From Cladocopium goreaui (lineage: Eukaryota; Sar; Dinophyceae; Suessiales; Symbiodiniaceae), in the NCBI GenBank assembly GCA_947184155.2, contig CAMXCT020000483.1, positions 120,763-184,762 of the forward strand: 64,000 nt of DNA, written 5' to 3'. Made by a program: the position numbers and the translations under genes. Positions 22,041 through 31,913 of the stretch are shown in pieces; the first letter of the stretch is position 1; each line of letters opens with the position of its first letter. A model generated the notes under the pieces. The model saw only the letters and a list, made by a program, of their open reading frames with translations. It ran no database searches and was not told where the DNA came from.

Positions 22041-24475
22041 GTATCGTGGGAAAATCCCCGACGGGCATTCTAACCCTATTTATTTAGTCCTGGAACCCCT
22101 AAAACTCCAAAATTCTTGGGGCATTTTCGACCGTCCCGTGTCTTCCATGTACTGCAAATATGCAGAATATGCATGTAAATTGCAAACATTTTTTCCATGA
22201 AGAATAAACAATGTTCTAATATGAGGAAAACATGTAATATCGTAAAAAACACGCTCATGATCAGCAAAAACAAACATGATCAAAAAAAAAATGACAGAGT
22301 ATTAGAAAATTGATGAAAAATGCAATATTGTTTGTGTATATAATGCCATTTTTGGAGGTTACCATCCTGTTTAATCAGCATTTACATTATCGTGGGGAAT
22401 ATCGTGGGAAAATCCCTGACGGGCATTCTAACCCTATTTATTCAGTCCTGAAGCTCCTAAAACTGCAAAATTCTTGACACATGTTCGACCGTCCCGTGTC
22501 TTCCACGTACTGCAAATATGCAGAATATGCATGTAAATTGCAAACAAATCTTTCGATGAACAATAAGCACTGTCATGATATGCAGAAAAAATGCAACATC
22601 GTATTGTTATTTTCAAAATGCAGAATATACAGTATTTGCCAAAAAACATGCTCATGATCAGCGAAAAAAACATTATCAATAAACCATGACAGAATATTGG
22701 AAAAAATGCAACATCGTCTGTGTATAATGCCGTTTTTGGAGGTTACCATCCTGTTTTATCAACATTTACATTATCGTGGGGAATACCGTGAGACAATCCC
22801 CGACGGGCATTCTAACCCTATTTGTTTTTAGTCCTGAAACCCCTAAAACTCCAAAATTCTTGACACATGTTCGACCGTCCCGTGTCTTCCACGTACTGCA
22901 AATATGCGGAACATGAGTGTAAATTGCAAAAAAATCTACCCATGTCTAATAAAACATGACAGAATATGCAGAAAACATGCAATATCGTCATCCGCCGATC
23001 CAAGAGCACCTCGTTTACTGATATCTAATATGCAGGTACATGTACATATATGTAATATATACATATACAGCGCATATATATGTGTGTATAATGTCGTTTT
23101 CGGAGGTTACCATTCTGTTTAATCAACATTTCATTATCGTGGAGAATATCGTGGGAAAATCCCTGACGGGCATTCTAACCCTATTTATTCAGTCCTGAAA
23201 CTCCTAAAACTGCAAAATTCTTGACACATGTTCGACCGTCCCGTGTCTTCCACGTACTGCAAATATGCAGAATATGCATGTAAATTGCAAAGGAATCTAC
23301 CTATGACCAATAATACATGTCACAATATGCAGAAAAATGCAATATCGTATTATGAATATGTAGAATATGCATGTAAGTGCAAAAAAAACATGCTCATGAT
23401 CAGCAAAAAAACAATCAATAAACAAATGCAGAATATGCAGAAAATGCAGAAAAAATGCAACATCGTCTGTGTGTAATGCCGTTTTTGGAGGTTACCATCC
23501 TGTTTAATCAACATTTCATTATCGTGGAGAATATCGTGGGAAAATCCCTGACGGGCATTCTAACCCTATTCATTTAATTCTGAAACCCCTTAAAAAATCC
23601 GGGACGGCATTCTAACTCTATTTATTTAGTCCTGAAACCCCTACAAATCCAAAATGTTTGATGCATTTTTCGACCGCCCCGTCTTTTCGATGTACTGCAA
23701 ATATGCAGAATATGCATGTAAATTGCAAAAACAAATCTTTCCATGAACAATAAAACAATGTCATAATTTGCAGAAAAATATAATATCGTATTTTAAAAAT
23801 GTAGGATGTGCAGGTATTCGCCAAAAAAAACATGCTCATGATCAGCAAAAAAGTAAATGACCACTAAAAATAACAGAATATGCAGGAAAAAAATGCAATA
23901 TCGTCATCTGCCGATCCAAGAACACCTCGTTTACTCACATCTCATATGTGTACATGATTGTAAATGTGCATATATGCACTATATGCAGAGCATATATATA
24001 TATATGTACAATGCTGTTTTTGGAGGTTACCATCCTGTTTAATCAACATTTCATTATCGTGGAGAATATGGTGGGAAAATTCCGGACGGGCATTCCAACC
24101 CCCTTTCTATTTAGTCCTGAAATCCCTTAAAAAATCCGGGACGGCATTCTAACTCTATTTATTTAGTCCTGAAACCCCTACAAATCCAAAATGTTTGATG
24201 CATTTTTCGACCGCCCCGTCTTTTCGATGTACTGCAAATATGCAGAATATGCATGTAAATTGCAAACAAATCTTTCCATGAACAATAAACAATGGCATAA
24301 TTTGCAGAAAAATACAATATCGTATTTTAAATATGTAGAAGACGCAGGTATTCGCCAAAAAAACATGCCCATGATCAGCAAAAAACTACATGATCACTAA
24401 AATTGACAGAATATGCAGGAAAAAAATGCAATATCGTCATCTGCCGATCCAAGAACACCTCGTTTACTTGTTAAA
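22040..24475. repeat. satellite-like array, ~360-390-bp units, six or more copies
   Basis: Units start with or near ATCGTGGGAAAATCCC, then GACGGGCATTCTAACCC, at about 22043, 22401, 22785, 23148, 23533 and 24068. Each continues with CGACCGTCCCGTGTCTTCCA, TACTGCAAATATGCAGAATA, ATGCATGTAAATTGCAAA, and a terminal TTGGAGGTTACCATCCTGTT. The fifth interval is longer (about 535 bp) because the GGGACGGCATTCTAA part is duplicated near 23600. All frames here are repeat shadows. Confidence 0.85.
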
Positions 24476-25137
24476 TGCATTTATCTGAGAATAAAGCATC
24501 CTGGTCCATCCGTTGGTTACAGTATCCATCTCATGTTCCCTATTATTCCATGTCCATTTGTGGGGCATACCCCATTCATTGTCAAACACACCCGAGGGAC
24601 ATCCAATTACATCCCCGTGTTTAAAGGTTTGAACACCAGTACCCCCAACATATCCCAATCTCGCTCTCTCTCTCTATCTATCATATTACATAAAATCACA
24701 ATGATTGTTTGTTGGTAACATCTCATATGTGTCATATCGCTGTTGGAAATTATCAGGTAAGAAACTATCCAAGGTCAATCCAGGTGTGCTTTAAAAATAT
24801 CCCTATCCCATCTCATTATACTAGTTGGTTGATAGGTTTCCCTACTATGGGAACATAACAATCCCCAATAAATCATGTAGCATAACTTGTCCTATTAATC
24901 TACTACTGTAACAACCAGATATATTAACTATTAACCCATATTGTTCTATATTAACCTACAATAACCACTATAACCTCTATTAACCTCTAATCTATCTATA
25001 CATATACAGTTTTTCACCTATGTTAACCAATCAACCAGGGTATAACTTTAGTGGCTCAGGTAGCTATAGCTGTGCCTTGATACCGGCGTCTTGCGCAGCA
25101 TCCACCACCAACTTCACACCATCGAAACTGGTCTCAG
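24476..25137. other. no gene seen
   Basis: AT-rich DNA; no motif. Confidence 0.4.
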
Positions 25138-25209
25138 GTGAGGCCCTGCCGCTTCTACAGACGCGGTGCGTGCAGGTGCAGCCGACGAGTTGGACTTGGA
25201 GGAATTCAC
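25138..25209 (+). CDS. candidate exon, acidic
   Basis: Follows GGTCTCAG. The frame reads GPAASTDAVRAGAADELDLE, EFT, with an ELDLEEF end like the acidic loop/helix of EF-hand-type sequences; a single loop is too short to assign. Possibly joined to the zinc-finger exon at 25476. Confidence 0.33.
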
Positions 25210-25475
25210 CATTTTTCTTCACCTGTTGGGCCCTTTTGTTTCTGTGGCATTGTGGTGTTTTAGATTTTTTCTTGCATTTTTTCCCATGCATGAGAGTTGA
25301 TTCTCGATATTACTGTTCAACATTTTTTGTTGTCCCAACAATCTTGCATAGGAAAATAGGCAGGTGAATTCTCTGATGGAAATGGAAAGTGTCCAATTCT
25401 GCTAAAATCGGTTTCTTTCCCAAAAGCACAAATTTTGGGGAAGACGTCAGAGTCCAAGCCCTCTTTTTTCGCCAG

Positions 25476-25548
25476 GTTTGGCAAACGTTGCAGATTTAGC
25501 CACGACCGGGCCTCAAGCCATGAGGAAGCGGCAAGGATCAAGCCATAA
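25476..25548 (+). CDS. terminal exon encoding half of a CCCH zinc finger
   Basis: A pyrimidine run and GCCAG acceptor end at 25475. The frame then reads FGKRCRFSHDRASSHEEAAR, IKP and stops at TAA 25546-25548. FGKRCRFSHD is the second half of a C-x8-C-x5-C-x3-H zinc finger (the C-x3-H pair), with the first two cysteines expected in an upstream exon. CCCH fingers bind RNA in many eukaryotic proteins. Splice site, motif and stop together make this one of the more convincing host exons in the window. Confidence 0.5.
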
Positions 25549-26950
25549 GAAGCTAGAGCTACGAAGTGAATTTCCCCAGAAATGGGATCTGAACAGAATG
25601 ATGCCTCTAAATCTAAATCCATTGGTTAATGACCATGTTCCATATGACAAATTGCCATTTAGAATGTATACCCCATTTTCAGACAGACTCAAAAGCTTCA
25701 GGTTTCGCAGATGTGTGTCCGTGATACTGATTCCAGCGACGATCTAAAAATTAGGTTTGGAACACATCCAGTGTGTCCCAGGGATGTATGACTTTGAAGT
25801 CATAGTTTTCTAGTTGGGATGTTCGGAAATGAAGGCCATCATGGTCGAGCAAGGTCGAGCAAGTAATCCCTTCCTGCTGGGATAAAACGCATCCCCCCCC
25901 AGATACGAAATATTCAGACATATGTTTGATATTAGGGTTTTCTTGTGTTGGGGAAATTGCCTTGTCGCTCTATCTATATATATTTGGTCACAATACACAG
26001 TCATGCTGGAGTAGATAGAATATGGGCATGTCCACATTCGATCTACTCCAGAATGATTTCCCAGAGATGATTGATGACACCGTTGCGGCTACTCTAAGGT
26101 TTGACCAGTGCTCGATGACCCCACCCTCCAATTGAAGCTGCAAAGCTGCCCCGAACGCTTTGCAGGCCTCCGAAGTGACACCAAGAAACACCGACAGAAC
26201 AAATCTATACAAATCTACCACAAGCACACGAGAGCACGTGTGTTCAACACGACCGCAATGTGGACTATGCCAACATGAAGCTGGCAATTTTTGGATGTGT
26301 CACATCAGAGAGGCCTCAAAACTCTCAATTTGTCGATTGATTCTGAGACTCGGCCTTTCAATCCCACCCTACTATATCATCTATCATCATCTATCATCTA
26401 TCATCATTATCATATAGAATCACCATAAAACTTAGTTTGACATAGTGAACATAGTGAACTAAACCGAATTGGCCAACTACCGGACACCACCTTCTTGGAG
26501 TGGGTTGCTCCTTCAATCGTCGGATCCATTGTGGCGCAAATCTTCCTAGGGGGCAGTGATTGTGGGTTTGGAGGGCGCAGGGTGAGAAGATGGGAATATT
26601 GCTGATGTAACATGATATATTCCACCCAAACATGATCAAACATGTGCTTTAGTTGGGTAAAACATAATACTGCCTATTCCACAAGAGGGGCATGTTGCCA
26701 ACAAAGGTGGGTTCCTGTTACTGCATTTGGGCTGGGATCCACATTCATCCCAATCATCCCAGGAGTATGCACAAGAAAATGGGACATGGTTTATATAGTA
26801 ACCTTAATTATTGTGACTTCGCCACTAGTCTTCTTGCACATGGATGGAGATTCCCAATTCATGACCCTTGGAACTTGCTCCACCTCGCTCCTCCAAGCTC
26901 CTGCCCGCAATGCGGCCACGCCTTCCAAACATTCGGATGTTGCAAGCATA
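25549..26950. other. no firm gene; possible minus-strand exon ~26040-26175
   Basis: On the minus strand, about 26175-26040 reads VTSEACKAFGAALQLQLEGG, VIEHWSNLRVAATVSSIISG, which is protein-like and GC-richer, but the borders and family are unclear. On the plus strand near 26890 a frame has CPQCGHAFQTFGCCKH, too short to trust. Confidence 0.22.
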
Positions 26951-26974
26951 GATACTGTAGATAGATAGATGCTG

Positions 26975-27007
<33 letters not shown>

Positions 27008-27460
27008 GCTGTAGATAGATAGATAGATAGATAGATAGGTTAGGTTAGGTTAGGTTAGATTAGATTAGATTAGATTAGATGAGATTAGATTGGTTTAGAT
27101 AGATAGATAGATAGATAGGTAGATAGATAGATAGGTAGATAGATAGATAGATAAATAGATAGATAGATAGATATATGGATAGATGGATAGATGGATAGAT
27201 GGATAGATGGATAGATGGATAGATAGATAGGTAGATAGATAGATAGGTAGATAGGTAGATAGGTAGATAGGTAGATAGGTAGATAGGTAGATAGGTAGGT
27301 AGATAGGTAGATAGGTAGATAGGTAGATAGGTAGATAGGTAGATAGGTAGATAGATAGATAGGTAGATAGGTAGATAGATAGATAGACAGATAGACAGAT
27401 AGATGGAAAGATGCTGTAAATAGATAGATACTGTAGATAGATAGACACTGTAGCAAACAT
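26950..27460. repeat. (GATA)n-type microsatellite with TTAGG-like segment
   Basis: About 500 bp of GATA/GGTA/GATG tetranucleotides, periodically interrupted by GCTGTA, with a pentanucleotide segment GGTTAGGTTAGGTTAG and GATTAGATTAGATTAG at about 27038-27085. Overlapping minus-strand frames encoding Leu-Ser-Ile-Tyr repeats are artefacts. Confidence 0.9.
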
Positions 27461-27877
27461 GACGGTACTTGAGAACATCATTGGGCAACTTCTGGTTGTC
27501 ATTTGAGACACCCAGGCCCGAGAAATGTGACAATCAGTTTGGATGAGAAATGAGATTTGTTGTGAACAAAGCGACATATGAAGCAAAGAAACAACAAGTT
27601 ATCTACGACTTTCAGATTTTCATTCTGGGGTGTCCAAAATGCCGAATAACACCACCCAGAAAACAGATACTGAATCCGTGACATCGTTGTGATTTTGTGA
27701 TATGACATGCCTGGCTTACATGCTTGCAGCCCTGAACTTGATTTTTCCATTTCACCGTTTCAATTGTCACGCCTTGGCCATCGCTTACAAAAAAGCGATC
27801 CTGCTACAGTACCACCACGAGACCAAAGAAGTTTTGCTGGTGAAGGCGACAGCCAACCACAAAGGTTGCTTGTACAT

Positions 27878-27884
<7 letters not shown>

Positions 27885-27918
<34 letters not shown>

Positions 27919-27962
27919 AGCCAAGCGTTCATAGTGACGTTGCTTTTTGATCGATCTTCATG
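27885..27962 (+). pseudogene. nuclear large-subunit (28S) rRNA fragment
   Basis: The sequence GTTACCACAGGGATAACTGG, then CTTGTGGCAGCCAAGCGTTC and ATAGTGACGTTGCTTTTTGA, is the highly conserved peptidyl-transferase-side region of eukaryotic nuclear LSU rRNA (domain V). The match decays after TTGATC (TCGATCTTCATGCGATCGG instead of the usual CCTTCGATGTCGG) and is not recognisable far upstream of TGTCAGAAAA. It is therefore a short isolated rRNA fragment, probably retroposed or left after rDNA dispersal, not a functional gene. Confidence 0.8.
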
Positions 27963-28375
27963 CGATCGGAGATGACTCTTAGAGGAAATCTTGTGAGATG
28001 TTTCGAACAAAACTGGAGATGGGGACAGCATTTGTTTTCATTGCTATTTTATCCATAAATCAATTGGGATGAACATGATATAATTTAGGATCAACAATGC
28101 GACAAACAATTCCCAAACATCAAGCGTTGAAGGGCAATGGAAAACACAATCACAATCATATAGGGGCACCCCATTGTAGTTCTTTGGTACAGTCTCCAAA
28201 ATATTCCAAAATCGATGTCTATGAATCCTGACCGCTTGGCACCATCGACATGGTGCCAGTGTAAAGACCACGCGCGTCGCAGCATTCTGAATCGGAGAAT
28301 TTCTGGGTCCTTTCAGATTGCAAGTCACGCCACTTGTCATTGGAGATCACCATGATAATCCACTGTAATGACATT

Positions 28376-28479
28376 TACCCTCTGGTAATTTAACATAGCT
28401 ATTGAAAATCACCATTTTTAATGGGAAAATCCACTATATATGGTCATTTTCAATAGCTATGTTAAATTACCAGAGGGTA
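28376..28479. mobile_element. MITE, 104 bp, near-perfect terminal inverted repeats
   Basis: Left end TACCCTCTGGTAATTTAACA then TAGCTATTGAAAAT; the right end is the inverse complement (ATTTTCAATAGCTATGTTAA, ATTACCAGAGGGTA). Both ends carry TA, consistent with a TA target duplication of Tc1/mariner-type transposases. No coding capacity. Close relatives are at 30931 and 61833. Confidence 0.85.
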
Positions 28480-28848
28480 GATTTTAGACATTGTTTGGAT
28501 ATCTACCCAATGGACATAATGGATGACATCCAATGGATCACCGGGATCCCTGAAACGGAGGTCTAACGAAACTGGAATCCATTCCCAGGCAATGTCCAGG
28601 ACCCAGTAGTTCCCATCAGATTTTTGTTGGAGATAAACAGACACACATGGCCTCAATGACTCAATGATGACCAAAAAATACTTACCTGAGTAATTGGTAC
28701 TCAATGATCACACATTAAATGTATTACTGGGATGACTCAATGAATATCTCAATGACACGGGGATACTCAGAATAGACTGACCAGCATCTCTTTTTTTATC
28801 CTCGTGATCTCACCATAGTCCCACTACATATGCCATCTCCATGGAGAC

Positions 28849-28950
28849 TGGGATGCGCCATGGGCAATGTGGGCAATGCGTTGACGCGGCCCAGTCGCGG
28901 AAGGACGGATGCCTCACCAAGGTGCAGGATGAGTTCCTGGGCTGTTTATG
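28849..28950 (+). CDS. candidate exon, Cys-containing
   Basis: The frame reads MRHGQCGQCVDAAQSRKDGC, LTKVQDEFLGCLWG, with GC-rich codons and a C-x2-C pair. Another plus-strand frame is also open. Family unknown. Confidence 0.28.
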
Positions 28951-29749
28951 GGGTGGTAAACATCGGGGGGTTCAACCATGGCACGGGGGATCCCCAGTCG
29001 TCACCATGGTTGTTTCAATACGAATTCATGGTCATCCTTAAGTTGGATGCAGTACCCCCCATGACTTTAGAAGCTTCCACCTGGCTTGGGTGCTTTGAAT
29101 CACTTTGATTACTTTAGTCTTTGGTCATTGTTGTCGGGGAATATACAACCAGCTGAAGACAGAGCAATTTGTTTGCTATCTGAGATAGGTCAGGTCATGA
29201 TGTTGACTTAGTATTTCAAGGTAGCCTTATGGGTTTGATTGAACACAGAGGGTAATCCAAAATCGTTGTTTGAACATAGAGGGGTAATCCAAAATCGCTG
29301 TTTGAACATAGAGGGCAATCCAAAATATGTAATCCAAAATTATTGAATCCAAAATATTGAACATAGATTTCCAATTTCCCACACTTTCCCATTGATTCAT
29401 GCTTTGTGTATACCTGATTTCTTCGCCAGGGCCATGGCACATCCAAGTCGGAATCATGTGCCACCCATGAGCTGGCACAGGTGATGAAACAGAAGGTAAT
29501 TAAGGACACTGGTAATTTAATTCAATACATGTACCATGTACATAGACATATATAATCACATACAATATATGCATATACAATATACATATGTGTGTACATA
29601 TGTCTACAGAACAGTCTATACAGTATAATATATATACTGATTGGTGGTTTGGAACATGAATTTTATTTTTCCATTCAGTTGGGAACAATCATCATCCCAA
29701 CTGACGAACTCCATCATTTTTCAGAGGGTAGGCATACCACCAACCAGTA
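28951..29749. other. no gene seen; short direct repeats at 29235-29340
   Basis: GAACATAGAGGG(T)AATCCAAAATC recurs three to four times between about 29237 and 29340. Otherwise featureless. Confidence 0.4.
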
Positions 29750-29930
29750 TATATAGGTATATCTATATATAGGTATATATCTATATATAGGTATATATCT
29801 GTAGGTATATATATAGAGTTATATATATATTATAGTTATATATATACACACACATATATATATACACATATATATATACACATATATGTAATATAGATAT
29901 TTATTTATTTATTTATTTGGACATGATATT
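29750..29930. repeat. TA-rich simple repeat
   Basis: AGGTATATATCTATATAT units, then (TA)n/(CA)n and TTTATTTATTTATTT up to about 29920. Confidence 0.8.
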
Positions 29931-29949
29931 ATCACACGATATTTTTCTC

Positions 29950-30069
29950 CGGCCATGACCTTGGGGCCATCGGACCGCGACTTTTCGTCTCAGGCCAAAG
30001 CGCCTGCGACCGGCGGGCTATGGAGAAGAGGTGGTCTTGAAGAAGTATTGGACGCTAGGCTGAAGGACT
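29950..30069 (+). CDS. candidate exon
   Basis: A GC-rich island in very AT-rich DNA. The frame reads AMTLGPSDRDFSSQAKAPAT, GGLWRRGGLEEVLDARLKD. Probably an exon; family unknown. Confidence 0.33.
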
Positions 30070-30930
30070 TAGTGGATATGTATAAATATAGTATCACATA
30101 GTTTGTATACTATGCTATGTTATACTCATGGATATGTATATCATAAATAGTTTTTTCAATCTATGATATAAATATATGGTATAAATATATGATATAAACA
30201 TATGATATAATACCAAATCATGATTTTTGGATATAGAATATAAAATGATACTGTATATACATCTTTCTGGTGCTAAACCGTAAGGAATGGGGGTTGCGAT
30301 GATTGGGTTGCACCAGTTAGCAACGAGATATCGACTTATTTAGTAAAATTATGGGGGATATAATTATAAATGATATAAAGGATATATATATATCATATTA
30401 TGATACTTGTCCCACATATTTTATTATTTGATATTGTATAGTTGATCATTAACAGAATCTGGAGGAATTCGATGAATTCGATCACGAGGAATGGGAATTG
30501 GGGAATCCCAAGCTAACTATTACTCTTATAATTGGGACAATAATGAGGTGAGCCCAACTATTCGGGGAATACACTAGCCGATAATTCCCCAGAATGATGA
30601 AGTGAACCCAATAGTAAACTATTTCAATTTTGGTATATGAAATTTTCTATACACCTACTGTAACAATGGGATGATGGGTGTTTATAACGACCCTCAGTCA
30701 TGGTTGGTTAATGGGATGGTTTATGGCATTGGCTCAACCACATTACAAGAAACGGGATATAGGTGTTATCCAGTGGTGAATGGAGGTACCAGTGAAGGAC
30801 GCTGGGTGTTTCCATAATTCTTTATATTCCCAAGATAAAGCGGGGAGCGAGTTGGAACTATGAATTGGGTTTCCAACCACATCATAGTTTTATTATTTTG
30901 AAAGTTGCTTCAAAAACCGTTCAGTAGGTA

Positions 30931-31043
30931 TACCCTCTGGTTATTTTTAACGTAGCTATTGAAAATGACCATTAATAGTGGATTCTCCCATTAAAAATGG
31001 TGATTTTCAATTGTCAATAGCTATGTTAAATTACCAGAGGGTA
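30931..31043. mobile_element. MITE, ~113 bp, same family as 28376
   Basis: Ends TACCCTCTGGTTATTTTTAA and TTAAATTACCAGAGGGTA form an inverted repeat with internal TAGCTATTGAAAATGACC and its complement. TA at each end. It lies about 600 bp left of the LTR retroelement. Confidence 0.8.
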
Positions 31044-31239
31044 CCCACCTTGTAATCCAAGCAACGTTTGCCCCACGTTAGAGACATGTGACATCTACGT
31101 TCTTGCCACGTAGTGCCCCGGGAGCCCCAGGAGAGAATGTGGCATCAAGGACGGAAGAGAGACATGCGCCTCGGCGCCGAAGTTTCGAAGTTTGAAACTT
31201 GGGCGGATCTTGGGGTTTTGGCCCATCCAAAAATACAAG

Positions 31240-31625
31240 TGTGTGTGTGTATACATATATTTACATATACATAAATATTTGTGTGTATATATATATACAT
31301 ACACACACACATATATATATATATCACGGACGAATACATGAATACATGCATACATATACATTCATTACATTACATTACATTACATTGCATTGCATTGCAT
31401 TACATTACATTACATTACATTACATTGCATTACATTACATTACATACATACATACATTACATACAGTACATACAGTACATACATTACATACATTACATAC
31501 ATTACATACATTACATACATTACATACATTACATACATTACATACATTACATACATTACATACATTACATACATTACATACATTACATACATTACATACA
31601 TTGCATACATACATTACATGCATTA
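31240..31625. repeat. (TA/CA)n and ACATT/ACATAC microsatellite, target of the retroelement
   Basis: TGTG/TATA simple repeats to about 31325, ATTAC/ATTGC pentamers from about 31358 to 31445, then a 9-bp unit (ACATACATT) repeated about 17 times up to 31610. The retroelement starts directly after it. Confidence 0.9.
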
Positions 31626-31855
31626 TGCGAATAGAGTGTAGGCTACGGACCATTGTATATTATCACATAATTCGACACTCTAGGATCCAGTACCAAAGGG
31701 GCACTTCAAACTGGCCTCTTTGGCTCAAGACCCACTGCAGCACCAGAACAAAGAACTGCCATGCGGAAGCTGTTGCCCGTGTAACGTCATCATTGGAGCA
31801 TTCATTGCAAACACAACCACTGGAACATAATCGGGTAAGCAATCCCCGGTTCGCA
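31626..31855 (+). repeat. 5' LTR (230 bp)
   Basis: Starts TGCGAATAGAG and ends CCCCGGTTCGCA, giving the 6-bp inverted ends TGCGAA/TTCGCA with the usual TG...CA. It differs from the 3' LTR at one position (TATTATCACA here, TATTATTACA there). It contains TTTGGCTCAAG at 31719-31729, identical to the 3' end of the dinoflagellate spliced leader. Confidence 0.97.
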
Positions 31856-31871
31856 GGTTATCAGCCGTAGG
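31856..31871 (+). promoter_or_regulatory. primer-binding site, fits an anticodon-loop tRNA half
   Basis: Directly after the LTR: GGTTATCAGCCGTAGG. Its reverse complement CCTACGGCTGATAACC contains CTGATAA, a standard 7-base anticodon loop with anticodon GAT (tRNA-Ile), flanked by GG/CC stem bases. Drosophila copia is known to prime from a 5' half of initiator tRNA-Met through the anticodon loop with a PBS beginning GGTTATG; the position and form here are the same but the anticodon differs. Confidence 0.5.
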
Positions 31872-31881
31872 ACTCCTACGG
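31865..31881 (+). promoter_or_regulatory. perfect hairpin overlapping the primer-binding site
   Basis: CCGTAGGA and TCCTACGG are perfect complements separated by one C. It lies in the untranslated leader, 5' of the first ATG. The role is unknown; it could affect primer annealing or RNA packaging. Confidence 0.45.
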
Positions 31882-31913
31882 AGCCTACGAGCGGGGAGCC
31901 GCGGGCCTTACAG

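Noticed and set aside
22434-24381. Repeated 60-80-aa frames with Cys/His/Phe content in the satellite
   Set aside because: Same frame recurs because the DNA unit recurs; no codon bias or motif.
27038-27085. TTAGG-like tandem segment as interstitial telomere
   Set aside because: It is embedded in a GATA microsatellite and grades into GATTA; protist telomeres of this group are expected to be TTTAGGG.
27075-27586. Long Leu-Ser-Ile-Tyr repeat frames
   Set aside because: Microsatellite artefact.
27702-27950. 82-aa open frame on plus
   Set aside because: Its C-terminal half is the 28S rRNA fragment read as protein.
31199-31870. 223-aa frame crossing microsatellite and LTR
   Set aside because: Opens only because of the 9-bp repeat; continues through the LTR without motifs.
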